From CAVYXF01 sp963772335 (GTDB lineage Bacteria; Pseudomonadota; Alphaproteobacteria; Rhizobiales; Rhodomicrobiaceae), in the NCBI GenBank assembly GCA_963772335.1, contig CAVYXF010000005.1, positions 310,001-374,000 on the forward strand: DNA of 64,000 nucleotides, given 5' to 3'. Position numbers and translations under genes: made by a program. The notes below the pieces were generated by a model. That model saw only the letters and a list, made by a program, of their open reading frames with translations, did not search any database and was not told the DNA's origin. Within the stretch, counting starts at the first letter, position 1. Each line of letters begins with the position of its first letter. Positions 16,326 through 29,657 of this stretch are shown here, piece after piece.

Positions 16326-19034
16326 ATGCGCTTCTTATTGTTCGCGTTTATCGCGCTATACCCGTTCGCGGCAGATGCCAGCAGCCTGCAACCGAAAGGC
16401 GCCGCAAACGAGGCCGCTGCTCCCGCGCAGCCGGTTACTTCGGTGGCGCAGGCCAATATTACCGGCGCCGCGACGCTTTCCTGCGGTGAGGCCCTCGCCA
16501 TCGCGGATGCCGATTTTTCCAAGGGGCTGGGCAATGCTGCGGAGGCGGATGCGGACGCTTATGCGGACAAGCTCAGCGAGTTGCCCGCCAAGGCGCAGGA
16601 GTCCATCAAGAGCCTCCGGAACTCCTTTCCCGTCGCGGAAGAGACCATCAAGAGCAATTACTATGTCGCGGTCTGTGAGCGGCTGAAAGCAAAGGGCGTC
16701 GCCTTCGACACCCTCAAGCCCGCACTCGCCAGCCTTGCTGAGAGCCTCAGCTCATCCACGCCGGCAACCGCTGAGAGCGCGCCGAGTGCGGCGCCTTCCG
16801 CTTCCGAGGGCGAAAAGGTCGCGACGGCGCCCGAGTCCCCCGCGACGGCAGCCGAGCCGAAGGCACCGGAGGCCGCGCCGACGGCGCCAGAGCCGGCGAC
16901 GCCGAACGCACCCAGCGACATTCAGCCGCCTTCGACGCCTGCCGAAGGCGCGGCGCCTGCGCCCGTCGCGCGGCCGCAAACCGCCGAGCAGCCGAAGCCC
17001 GACACAACCGTCGAACAGGCACCCGCCGGCGTGCCGCAGGATGCGGCGGCCACCGAGCAAAAGCCGGAGCAGACCACGCCTCCTGCGGCTGCGGAGGTGA
17101 AGCCGGAGACGGCTGCGCCTGCGACCGAGCAAAAGGCTGCTGAGGCTGAGGTGAAGCCGGAACCTGCCGCGCCCGCGACCGAGCAGAAGGCTGCCGAGGC
17201 TGAGACGCCTCCCGCTGCCGCGGAGGTGAAGCCGGAGACGGCTGCGCCTGCGGCCGAGCAGAAGGCTGCTGAGGCTGAGACGCCTCCCGCTGCCGCGGAG
17301 GTGAAGCCGGAGACGGCTGCGCCTGCGCCCGAGCAGAAGGCTGCTGAGGCTGAGACGCCTCCCGCTGCCGCGGAGGCGAAGCCGGAGACGGCTGCGCCTG
17401 CGGCCGAGCAGAAGGCTGCTGAGGCTGAGACGCCTCCCGCTGCCGCGGAGGCGAAGCCGGAGACGGCTGCGCCCGCGGCCGAGCAGAAGGCTGCTGAGGC
17501 TGAGACGCCTCCCGCTGCCGCGGAGGCGAAGCCGGAAACGGCTGCGCCCGCGGCCGAGCAGAAGGCTGCTGAGGCTGAGACGCCTCCCGTTGCCGCGGAG
17601 GTGAAGCCGGAGACGGCTGCGCCTGCGCCCGAGCAGAAGGCTGCTGAGGCTGAGACGCCCCCCGCTGCCGCGGAGGGGAAGCCGGAACCTGCCGCGCCTG
17701 CCGTCGAACAGAAGGCAGAGGCGACACAGCCGCCGGCCGAACAGAAGGCAGAAGGAGCGGGTCCCGCAGAGCAGCCCCTTGCCGGAGGTGGGCCACAGCC
17801 CGGCACGCCGGGCGCCGAGCAGCCGGCCGCTCCGCAAACGTCGACAATGGCTCAAGGCGAGGTGCCGACGCCGGGTACTCCGGAAAGCGAGCAGAAAACT
17901 CCCGAGCCAATGCAGTCAACGCCCGGCAGCGTTGAGGCGCCCCCTGCCGCATCCGAGCCGGCGCCGCGGCCATCGACGGACGTTGCGCAGTCCTCAGCGC
18001 CGAGTCCTCCTCCGGCTGCTGCCGAGAGCACGCCTCCTGCGGCTGCGGCGCCGCCCCCACCCCCGGCTGAGCCTTCGGTCGCAGCGCAGCAGCCCGAACC
18101 CAGGGCAGCAGAGCCAGCCCCGGCACCAGCGCCGACCGAGACCGCGCAGGCTCCCTCTGCACCGCCGGCCGAGCCGCAGACGCCGGCCCCCGGCGCAGTG
18201 CCGCCGATGCCGCCGGCGCCTGCCGAGGCCACGCCCGCTCCTGCCGCCGCCACGCCTATGCCAGCGGTCGGTCCCGGCGGCGTTGCACAGCTGGGTGAGG
18301 AGCAATGTCGCGCGCTCGGCGTGCTGAGCAATTGCCCCGATCTCAACAGCGTGCTGGCGCAGCTCCTGCAGAAGCCCCTCGAGTACAATCATCCCGACAC
18401 GATGTATCTCTACCGGAAGACAGAGATTGGCCTGGTCTTGCGGACCGATTGGGAAGGCAAGGACATGCCGCCGGAGGTCTCGGACGAGATGAAGAGCCTC
18501 CCCGGCGAGGTCAAGCAAGGGCTGACCAAGATCACCCGCGTGATGTCGGCCGAGCTGTCAGGTCGCGATTTCGAGATCGCGCCCTCCGGCCGGCAGGAGC
18601 GCACGGTCGTCATTCCGCAGCCCGTGACCTGGAACTGGCAGGTCAAGCCGACCGAGGCCGGCACCGACAGAAAGCTGAAGCTGCAGCTCTTTGCCCATAT
18701 CGAAGGGCCGAACGGCACCATGCCGCCGCTGCTGATCAAGACGCTCGATGCCACCATCAATGTCGATGTGCGCACTTGGGATTGGGTGGTGGCGCAGGTC
18801 CGCGATCTGGAGCCGATCTATGCCGTGATCGCAGCGCTCCTGGGTCTCTTGACCGCGGTGCTGACCTATTTCTTCACGCGCAAATCGGAAGAGCCGGCGG
18901 GGGGACCACGATCGCGCGGACCGGTGATCGGGGATTTGGACCAGAGCGGCGGCGCCGGCCAGGTGCCGCCCCGCCGGAGCGATGACGGGCCAGGCAGCGG
19001 CACCGGCTCGGATACCGATCCGCGAGGGTCATAG
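16326..19034 (+). CDS. large secreted/anchored Ala-Pro-Glu repeat protein
   Basis: A 902-residue protein I cannot assign to a named family. It has a signal peptide (MRFLLFAFIALYPFAADA), a small domain to about residue 130 with two Cys, and a low-complexity Ala/Pro/Glu region to about residue 640 that includes seven 25-residue tandem repeats (17148-17672). A folded C-terminal domain (EEQCRALGVLSNCPDL to WDWVVAQVRDLEP) contains a W-N-W-x-V-x-P strand pattern of Ig-like look. One membrane helix near residues 830-851 is followed by a charged, Gly/Ser-rich tail of about 50 residues. GGAGG 8 bases upstream fixes ATG 16326 over a GTG three codons earlier. The stalk-like region could span the periplasm. 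Confidence 0.7.
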   Translation: MRFLLFAFIALYPFAADASSLQPKGAANEAAAPAQPVTSVAQANITGAATLSCGEALAIADADFSKGLGNAAEADADAYADKLSELPAKAQESIKSLRNSFPVAEETIKSNYYVAVCERLKAKGVAFDTLKPALASLAESLSSSTPATAESAPSAAPSASEGEKVATAPESPATAAEPKAPEAAPTAPEPATPNAPSDIQPPSTPAEGAAPAPVARPQTAEQPKPDTTVEQAPAGVPQDAAATEQKPEQTTPPAAAEVKPETAAPATEQKAAEAEVKPEPAAPATEQKAAEAETPPAAAEVKPETAAPAAEQKAAEAETPPAAAEVKPETAAPAPEQKAAEAETPPAAAEAKPETAAPAAEQKAAEAETPPAAAEAKPETAAPAAEQKAAEAETPPAAAEAKPETAAPAAEQKAAEAETPPVAAEVKPETAAPAPEQKAAEAETPPAAAEGKPEPAAPAVEQKAEATQPPAEQKAEGAGPAEQPLAGGGPQPGTPGAEQPAAPQTSTMAQGEVPTPGTPESEQKTPEPMQSTPGSVEAPPAASEPAPRPSTDVAQSSAPSPPPAAAESTPPAAAAPPPPPAEPSVAAQQPEPRAAEPAPAPAPTETAQAPSAPPAEPQTPAPGAVPPMPPAPAEATPAPAAATPMPAVGPGGVAQLGEEQCRALGVLSNCPDLNSVLAQLLQKPLEYNHPDTMYLYRKTEIGLVLRTDWEGKDMPPEVSDEMKSLPGEVKQGLTKITRVMSAELSGRDFEIAPSGRQERTVVIPQPVTWNWQVKPTEAGTDRKLKLQLFAHIEGPNGTMPPLLIKTLDATINVDVRTWDWVVAQVRDLEPIYAVIAALLGLLTAVLTYFFTRKSEEPAGGPRSRGPVIGDLDQSGGAGQVPPRRSDDGPGSGTGSDTDPRGS
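17094..17672 (+). repeat. 75-bp coding tandem repeat array
   Basis: An 18-codon partial unit (17094-17147) is followed by seven full 25-codon units (17148-17672) with consensus ExKPETAAPAxEQKAAEA plus ETPPAAA, and then a degenerate eighth. Units 4-6 are almost identical at DNA level, so copy number probably varies by slippage or recombination. All units keep the reading frame. Confidence 0.92.
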
Positions 19035-19191
19035 ATCAATTGCCATGGGCGACTGCAAAGGGTCGCCCGAGGCGCGCCTTGCGGCTATGTGCTTGCGGTA
19101 AGGCGGCTTGGGCCGGATCGCCCTGCCGCCCTCCGGGACGACGAGCGTGCCACGTGTTGCCGTGCCCCTGCTCCTGCAGGAGAGTGCGGAG

Positions 19192-21237
19192 CTATTCGTG
19201 AGCGGCAGCGATGCGGGTCTTCACGGGCGCGCGGTGCATCAGCTCGTCGACGCGGCTTTCTTCTTTCTTGAACTCGGCGAGCAGGCGGCCATTGAGCTGT
19301 CTGCTGCGCGGAACGCGCACTTTCAGCGGGTTGGTGAAGCGGTTGTTGACCAGCACCTCGTAGTGCAGATGCGGCCCAGTCGACAGGCCAGTGGTGCCGA
19401 CAAAGCCGATGACCTGGCCCTGACGCACCTTCACACCCGGCTTCACGCCCGGCGCGAAGCGGCTCTGATGCGAGTAGGCCGTCTTGTAGCCATTGCCATG
19501 ACGGATGCGCACATAATTGCCGTTGCCGCCGTGGCGCTCGGCGATCTCGATGGTGCCGTCCCCGGCTGACAGGATCGGGGTGCCGGTGGGCGCCGCCCAG
19601 TCAATGCCGGTGTGCATCTTGCGGATGCCGAGCAGCGGATGACGCCGGAAGCCGAAGCCGGAGGTGAAGCGCCCGGCCTTGATCGGCATCTGCATCAGGA
19701 ATTTGCGGCTGTTGGAGCCATGGTCGTTATAGAAGTCGACCATGCCATCGGGGGTGCGGAAGCGGTAATATCGCGTGCTGACGCCGGCAATGTTCATCGC
19801 AGCATAGAGCAACTCGCCGGCTTTCTCGCTGCCGGCATCATCCTGCTTCACATCGAAGAACAGCTCGAATAAATCGCCCGGACGCACCTTCTGCTTGAAG
19901 TCGACGTCGTAGGTGAGGATGCGCAGGAGCTTGTGGATCATGTCCGGCTCCAGCCCCTGGGAGAGCGCGGCCGAGTAGATCGCGGTATAGAGCGTCGCGC
20001 GCTCGCCGTTATCGTCGTCCTCGTCGCCGTCCTTGAAATGCGCGACTTCGACAGGTTCGTCGCTCACGCCATATTCGCCGTCCATCGCGCGCTCGACCGA
20101 GGCTTCGGCCTTCACGCCGCTGAATACGCTGACCTTGAGAGGTTCCTTCTCACCGTCCCCGCCAGCGGCGGCAAGCTGCATACGCACTTCCTGACCGGCG
20201 CGAAGTTTCAGGCCGGCAGAGGTGAGCGCGTCGCTGATGGATTGCGCCTGCCAGGATTCGACGCCGGCATTCTTCAGCACAGTAACCACAGTGTCGCCGG
20301 ACTTGGCGATGGCCAATTCCACGACCGTTTCGTCGCCGCTATCCTCATCATCGACAAGCTTCTCGATAATGGTGGTGCGAGGCTGTGCCTTGACTTTCTC
20401 GGCGCTAGCCACCGCCTGTCCGCTATTGGCGGCGTCTGCATCCTCGGCAACTTCGCCGTCCTCGCCGGAGCCGGGTATAATTGCCGGGCGCATCTGCGCG
20501 GCGCTTTCCGCGTAAAAGGCGTCGGCCTCCGCGACATAGCGCTCAACCTCGACGTCGGTCAGCTCCTGATTGTCCTCCTCCGGAAGAAAGCCGCCGGCCG
20601 TGTCAAGCTGGCGCAGGCTGACATGCTCGAGAAGCGGCGCGCCAGAGAGCTGCTTCTGGTCAGGTGCCTTAGCGGCCTCCGGTCCGCTGTCGGTGTAAAG
20701 ATCGAGGGGATTGAAGGGCGGTATCGCGTCGGTCTCGTCCGGCTTGGCCGTGGAAAGCATGGCGACGATGCGCGCATACGGCTTCACCTTGATAAACTCG
20801 CGGGAATTGCGCCGCTCGACGATACTGTCCTGAATGATGTGTTTGGTGGTGGTGCCTTTGGTGGTCAGCTTGATCTTATCGGTCTTCTCGCCACTTCCGG
20901 CGCGGTCTTCCACGACATTGCCGGACTCTTTCGGCCGGAGCGCATCAAGGCCGGCCCGACGCAGCGATTCCACGATGCCGCCACGCCCGTTCATGTCGGT
21001 GGAGGCATACATGGCGACGCCGATGATGCACAGCCCCGCAGCGCCGACGATGCAGGTCGATATGAACCACTTCAGGCTGGAAATGAGCCGCCTGCCGCCG
21101 GCCTCACGCAGATAGATTTCCGAAAACCGCGCTTTGTCCGCAGGAAGGTAGATTTGCGGGAGGTTGCGCGGATTGCCGCCACGAACCAGGGCTCGCCCGC
21201 TGGGAAGGTTCGAGAAATGGCTGCTACGATCTAGCAA
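19192..21237 (-). CDS. membrane-anchored M23 family peptidase
   Basis: A 681-residue inner-membrane protein with one helix at about residues 53-80 (WFISTCIVGAAGLCIIGVAM) and a long periplasmic part. An acidic middle region contains LysM-like or OapA-like segments (IAKSGDTVVTVLKNAGV). The C-terminal M23 endopeptidase domain has SGFGFRRHPLLGIRKMHTGI followed by Asp, and the zinc/catalytic motif HLHYE. Such enzymes cut peptidoglycan cross-links during growth or division (MepM type). The reading frame opens with TTG at 21237 behind an AGG; the exact start is uncertain. It is convergent with the repeat-protein gene and divergent from the rRNA operon. Confidence 0.9.
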   Translation of the reverse strand: MLDRSSHFSNLPSGRALVRGGNPRNLPQIYLPADKARFSEIYLREAGGRRLISSLKWFISTCIVGAAGLCIIGVAMYASTDMNGRGGIVESLRRAGLDALRPKESGNVVEDRAGSGEKTDKIKLTTKGTTTKHIIQDSIVERRNSREFIKVKPYARIVAMLSTAKPDETDAIPPFNPLDLYTDSGPEAAKAPDQKQLSGAPLLEHVSLRQLDTAGGFLPEEDNQELTDVEVERYVAEADAFYAESAAQMRPAIIPGSGEDGEVAEDADAANSGQAVASAEKVKAQPRTTIIEKLVDDEDSGDETVVELAIAKSGDTVVTVLKNAGVESWQAQSISDALTSAGLKLRAGQEVRMQLAAAGGDGEKEPLKVSVFSGVKAEASVERAMDGEYGVSDEPVEVAHFKDGDEDDDNGERATLYTAIYSAALSQGLEPDMIHKLLRILTYDVDFKQKVRPGDLFELFFDVKQDDAGSEKAGELLYAAMNIAGVSTRYYRFRTPDGMVDFYNDHGSNSRKFLMQMPIKAGRFTSGFGFRRHPLLGIRKMHTGIDWAAPTGTPILSAGDGTIEIAERHGGNGNYVRIRHGNGYKTAYSHQSRFAPGVKPGVKVRQGQVIGFVGTTGLSTGPHLHYEVLVNNRFTNPLKVRVPRSRQLNGRLLAEFKKEESRVDELMHRAPVKTRIAAAHE

Positions 21238-21596
21238 ACCTTGTCACCCCCGTGTGTGACCTTCGCCAATAAGGCCACGAAGTGCTTTCATTATCGCCGG
21301 AAAAACACACCGGGTACCGGAAACTGCGCGAGCAAACCCCTCAATCTCCATTTGCCCGCAGCTTCCACAGACTGTCAACAGCCTCCAGCACCGACACCAT
21401 GGTGGCCGAAAGGAGACAGTTCTTATCTACCCGATAAAGAGAGCAAAAAAAAGAATCTAAAAAATCAGTGGGTTAATCTCTCATTAAGCAACAATGATCA
21501 TTGTTAGGCTTATCACGTTGATCGACCGGTAACCCGGCATCAATATGGCGCTGCTGAAAACGTCGGGGGCAGCTAAAAAAGTTCTAATCGAGAGTG
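21238..21596. other. 359-bp stretch without a gene
   Basis: This lies between the divergent M23 gene and the rRNA promoter. It is AT-rich around 21420-21530 (runs of A and T), which could act as an upstream activating region for the rRNA promoter. No coding sequence with a credible start was found. Confidence 0.5.
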
Positions 21597-21625
21597 TTGA
21601 CAGCCGCATCCGTCTCACCTAGATT
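21597..21625 (+). promoter_or_regulatory. rRNA operon promoter
   Basis: A perfect -35 box TTGACA (21597-21602), a 17-base spacer and a -10 box TAGATT (21620-21625) stand about 400 bases before the 16S gene, the usual position of a strong sigma-70-type rRNA promoter. An A-rich tract (CTAAAAAAGTTC) lies just upstream like an UP element. Confidence 0.8.
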
Positions 21626-21777
21626 AGGACCTGCGCAGACGAGTTGAGCGCAAGCGACACTTCGTCGGCGCATTCACCCTGACTTGAGATGCGAGGTAAG
21701 AACGCTGTGATCGATGAGATCATAGTTCCTCGAATGTCGGTGGGTATAACGCTGCAGAATCATTTGCAGTGCACACG

Positions 21778-21795
21778 TTCTTTGACAAGTGAATC
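21778..21795 (+). promoter_or_regulatory. boxA-like antitermination site in rRNA leader
   Basis: GTTCTTTGACAAGTGAAT in the leader resembles the conserved boxA element bound by NusB/S10, which lets polymerase pass terminators in rRNA operons. Position in the leader supports the call; its TTGACA-like core could instead be a second -35 box. Confidence 0.5.
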
Positions 21796-22021
21796 GAGAA
21801 AGAGAAACGTAGGCGGCGAGGTCCTTGCGGTCCGCTTCGGCGGACAAGACGAGACCTTTGGCGGTCCTGCGTTTCGGTCAACACCATGCAACCGTATCAG
21901 CTGCAATGGCTGATGCGAGTGTATTGACCATTTAGGACTCTCAAAAATTCCTAAAGTGACAGCAGAGACCACCTTTCCGGGGTTTAGCCACCCTGGGAGG
22001 GTAGACCAAGATCAAATCTTT

Positions 22022-23512
<1,491 letters not shown>

Positions 23513-23663
23513 GAACCATTAAGCCTTCGATCACTCGAAGCTTTCGGTTCTCATTAGATACAAGGCCGATGTACCCACATCGAGCCATTTGCGGGACTTC
23601 GCCGTCTTCGTTTCTCTTTCTCTCTTTGCACACAGAAGAGCGCTGTGGCATATAGCGAACTAC

Positions 23664-23740
<77 letters not shown>

Positions 23741-23774
23741 GCGCCTCTTGGAGAGGTGCTGGACGCCTGGGAAT

Positions 23775-23850
23775 GGGGCCATAGCTCAGTTGGGAGAGCG
23801 CTAGCTTTGCAAGCTTGAGGTCGTCGGTTCGATCCCGTCTGGCTCCACCA
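23775..23850 (+). tRNA. tRNA-Ala (anticodon TGC)
   Basis: 76 bases with acceptor GGGGCCA pairing TGGCTCC, anticodon loop TTTGCAA, T-arm GTCGGTTCGATCC and encoded CCA. It is the second spacer tRNA. Confidence 0.98.
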
Positions 23851-24070
23851 ACTCAAAGCTTCTGTCGCAAAGAGTGAGAACAAAGTTCACAGGGCGGTCC
23901 TCGCTCTGTCGATATGCTATCTGACATCGTGAAGAAGGGATATGCCTGAGGCTCTACCCGGGGCCGCTCGCAAGAGCCACTGCACCAACCGCGCAGTGAT
24001 TGGGTCTATCTCGCACAAATCTGGTCTTTCTTCAATGTTCCGCTGCCGAGCGGGCATTGATAATGAGAGC

Positions 24071-26858
<2,788 letters not shown>

Positions 26859-26923
26859 CTCTCATTTATCAATGTCCGCTAATGCGGATGAAGACCTGAC
26901 CAGATTTGTGCATGTGCTTTGTT

Positions 26924-27036
26924 TGCCTGGTGATTCTGGCGGAGCGCCCCCACCCGATCCCATCTCGAACTCGGCCGTGAAACGCTCCAGCGCCGATGGT
27001 ACTGCTAAGGCGGGAGAGTAGGTCGTCGCCAGGCAT
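26924..27036 (+). rRNA. rrf: 5S ribosomal RNA
   Basis: 113 bases from TGCCTGGTGATTCTGGCGGA to GTCGTCGCCAGGCAT with pairing ends and the conserved CCATCTCGAACTCGG and GCGCCGATGGTA segments. It closes the rRNA operon. Confidence 0.97.
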
Positions 27037-27088
27037 ATAAAGCACATGCGTTTTTGCGAGATTCCCTTCTTCACAGCAAACAATCGAC

Positions 27089-27114
27089 GCCCGCCGTTTT
27101 TCGGCGGGCTTTTT
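27089..27114 (+). terminator. rRNA operon terminator
   Basis: An 8-bp perfect stem GCCCGCCG / CGGCGGGC with a short T loop is followed directly by a run of five T. This is a strong Rho-independent terminator 53 bases after 5S. Confidence 0.93.
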
Positions 27115-27524
27115 GTTTTCGACCCCTTTCATCGCGCATCGCGCGGCTTAACCGGCTTCAATATAAGGCACGCGGCGGCAGCCGGGGGCTCGCATTCAAC
27201 ACGGCTCCAACCTCGTACTTCACCCCATTTGGGAAAGAATTGGGTAAGCCTACGCCGAGAGCCGCCTTGTTTGGCGGAATAGATATAGCTCTTGTTGGCG
27301 GGAGTTGATCCCAGCAGGAGCTATGTCTGTGCCTATATCCGGAGACAATTTTCGGTGCCGGTATTCGGTCGTTGCCGAGACGCGGCGGAAGTGGAGCGAC
27401 GCGGAGAAGCATTCGATTGTCGCGGAGGCAGAGCGGCCTGGTGCGAATATCTCGGCGGTGGCGCGCCGGCACGGGATCAAGCCGAGCCTTCTGTTCCGCT
27501 GGCGGCGGTTGGCCAGAGAAGACC

Positions 27525-28950
27525 GATCGTGTCCCGGGGCGTGGTGTAGCTGGCGGGGGCTTGCGTCGATGCTCGGCAGGGCCGGGACGCATCAGCTTGC
27601 CATGGCTGGCAGGCTGATGATGGGATCATCGCTGATCGGTGCGATGGTTTCCAGCGTCATATAGCGGGCGCGCTGCACGGCCCACTCGTCGTTCTGCTCC
27701 AAGAGGATGGCGCCGACCAGGCGGGTAATGGCGGCCTCGTTGGGGAAGATACCGACCACCTCGGTCCTGCGCTTGATCTCGCCGTTGACGCGCTCCAGCG
27801 GATTAGTGGAATGCAGCTTGGCGCGATGGGCGGGCGGGAAGCTCATATAGGCGAGCACGTCGGTCTCGGCTTCGTCCAGCAAGATGGCCAGCTTCGGCAC
27901 CTTGGGGCGGATCTGGTCGGCGACATGGCGCCATTGCTGGCTTGCAGCCTTGGCATCGTTCTGGGCAAAGGCGGTGGCGATGAAGGCCGAGATCACCCGC
28001 CGGCCCTGCTTACCGGCATGGGCGAGGACGTTGCGCATAAAATGGACGCGACAGCGCTGCCACGTGGTGCTGAGTATCTTCGAGACAGCGGCCTTGATGC
28101 CTTCATGGCTGTCGGAGACGACCAGCTTGACCCCGCGCAGGCCGCGGCGCGTGAGCTTGCGCAGGAAAGTGGTCCAGAACGGCTCGGCTTCCGAGGCGCC
28201 GATCTCCATGCCCAGCACCTCGCGGCGGCCGTCGCTGTTGACGCCGACGGCGATGATGACCGCCACCGAGATGATGCGTCCGTTCTGGCGGACTTTGACA
28301 TAGGTGGCGTCGATCCACAGATAGGGCCAGTCGCCCTCGATGCGGGCGGTCGAGAAACGCTTTGACCTTCCCGTCGATCTCCTCGCACAGCCGTGAGACC
28401 TGGCTTTTGGAAATGCCGCTCATGCCGAGCGCTTTGACGAGATCGTCGACCGAGCGGGTGGAGATGCCCTGGATGTAGGCCTCCTGGATCACCGCGGTCA
28501 GCGCCTTCTCCGCCATACGCCGCGGCTCGAGGAAGCCGGGAAAATAGCTGCCGGTGCGCAGCTTCGGGATGCGCAGCTCGACCGTGCCAGCGCGCGTCTC
28601 CCAGGCGCGGTCGCGGTAGCCGTTGCGCTGGGCGCGGCGTTCGATGCTCTTCTCGCCGTAAGCCGCGCCGGTCAATGAGCCGACCTCCAGCTCCATCAGC
28701 CGCTCGGCGGCAAAGCTGATCATCTCCCGCAGGATATCGGCGTCGGGCGTCTTCTCAATCAGGCCCTTCAGGCTCATCATCTCATCGGTCATCGGTGCTT
28801 CCTGGCTCAGGTTGGTTCTCGCAACCCGACCCATAACCGGAGAATCATCGATGACCGCCCGCGAAGCCGCCCACCGCTACAGCGCCATGGGCAAGCGCGC
28901 GGCGGTCGGCTTCGCTACCACCCTGCTACACCACTGGCTGGGACACGACC
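27525..28950 (-). mobile_element. IS256 family insertion sequence
   Basis: Imperfect inverted repeats bound the element: GATCGTGTCCC to GTGGTGTAGC on the left (27525-27550) and the inverse of GGTCGTGTCCC to GTGGTGTAGC on the right (28925-28950). About 1.43 kb, with one transposase gene on the minus strand. I see no clean 8-bp target duplication (flanks AGAAGACC and CGAAGCCA), so the insertion may have been followed by small deletions. It lies within the IS66 tnpA gene. Confidence 0.82.
27592..28792 (-). pseudogene. IS256 family transposase, single frameshift
   Basis: The first frame runs MTDEMMSLKGLIEKTPDADI to CEEIDGKVKAFLDRP and then shifts: ATCGAGGGCGACTGG follows one base too late. The second frame carries the catalytic rest: VAVIIAVGVNSDGRREVLGM, the second Asp in VVSDSHEG, WQRCRVHFMRNVLAH, and the Glu in STNPLERVNGEIKRR. 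Restored length would be close to 400 residues, normal for mutator-type transposases. The start at 28792 matches the family. One extra base near 28358 is the only visible defect. Confidence 0.88.
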
Positions 28951-29261
28951 CGAAGCCACCCGAAGCCCAGAAGCAGAGCAGCCGCGGGGGGGGCCCTCAG
29001 CTGACCCGACTTTCGTGCCTGTGACCCTGGCTCTGCCGTCAGCGATAGCGCCGGAAGCGTCGTCGGCGCCAAGTCGCCCCTGCCGGCGGCTTTGCCGGAT
29101 GCGGAAGCAGGAAGGCCTGACGATCGCATCGAGATCGAGCTGGGGAATGGGCGGTTGGTGCGGGTGGGAGCAGGCGTCAACACGGACGCCTTGAAGCGCA
29201 TCATCGATCTTCTGGACCAGCCCAGCTCAAACGGCGCAGCGGCGGGCGGGAGGCAAAGGCG

Positions 29262-29657
29262 GTGATCCCCGTCCCCACCGGCGTGCGGGTGTAGCTGGCG
29301 ACCGGCCATACGGATATGCGGCGCGGCTTTCCTTCACTGTCGTTACAGGTGCAGGAGGTGCTGCGCCAGGATCCACTGAGCGGCCATCTGTTTTGTTTTC
29401 GTGGGCGCAGAGGCGATCTCCTGAAGGTCATCTGGCACGACGGCCAGGGCGCATGCCTGTTCACCAAGCGGCTGGAGAAAGGCCGTTTTCTTTGGCCAAG
29501 TCCAGCCGATGGCGCAATATCGATCTCGCCGGCGCAGCTCGGCTATCTTCTTTCCGGGATCGATTGGCGCCACCCCCAGAAAACCTGGGTCCAACGTCGG
29601 TCGGCTGACGGTTCATCTTTGAAGACGCCGGCGAACTATGATTCCGTCGCCGGATGA
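29262..29657 (+). pseudogene. tnpB: IS66 TnpB with Trp-to-stop change
   Basis: The frame opens GTG 29262 with IPVPTGVRV, then a TAG at 29292-29294 stands where the family has Trp (VRVWLATGHTDMRRGF). The rest is well kept: LATGHTDMRRGF, LFCFRGRRGDLLKVIWHDGQ and RFLWPSPADG. The last codons after HPQKTW are also shifted relative to the family ending. A re-start at ATG 29316 would lose the conserved N-terminus. TnpB is required for IS66 transposition. Confidence 0.82.

Larger units (their letters stand above)
27323..29265 (+). pseudogene. tnpA: IS66 TnpA, split by IS256
   Basis: The N-terminal part (YSVVAETRRKWSDAEKHSIV and ARRHGIKPSLLFRWRRLA) is the helix-turn-helix of the IS66 accessory protein TnpA. 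It is cut near 27525 by the IS256 copy and resumes beyond 28950; the C-terminal block RIEIELGNGRLVRVGAGVN ends at TGA 29263-29265, overlapping the tnpB start. The two halves also differ in frame, so removal of IS256 alone would not restore it. Confidence 0.8.

Noticed and set aside
17094..17672. Possible CRISPR array
   Set aside because: The 75-bp units are contiguous, coding and in frame, with no unique spacers and no cas genes.
16747..18162. Long minus-strand frames over the repeat protein
   Set aside because: They are Arg/Ser/Pro-rich antisense readings of the tandem repeats, without signal or motif.
19933..21234. 433-codon plus-strand frame
   Set aside because: Antisense to the M23 peptidase, whose motifs are clear on the other strand.
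27592..28792. Programmed frameshift in the IS256 transposase
   Set aside because: This family normally has one frame, and no slippery run lies at the junction; an indel is simpler.
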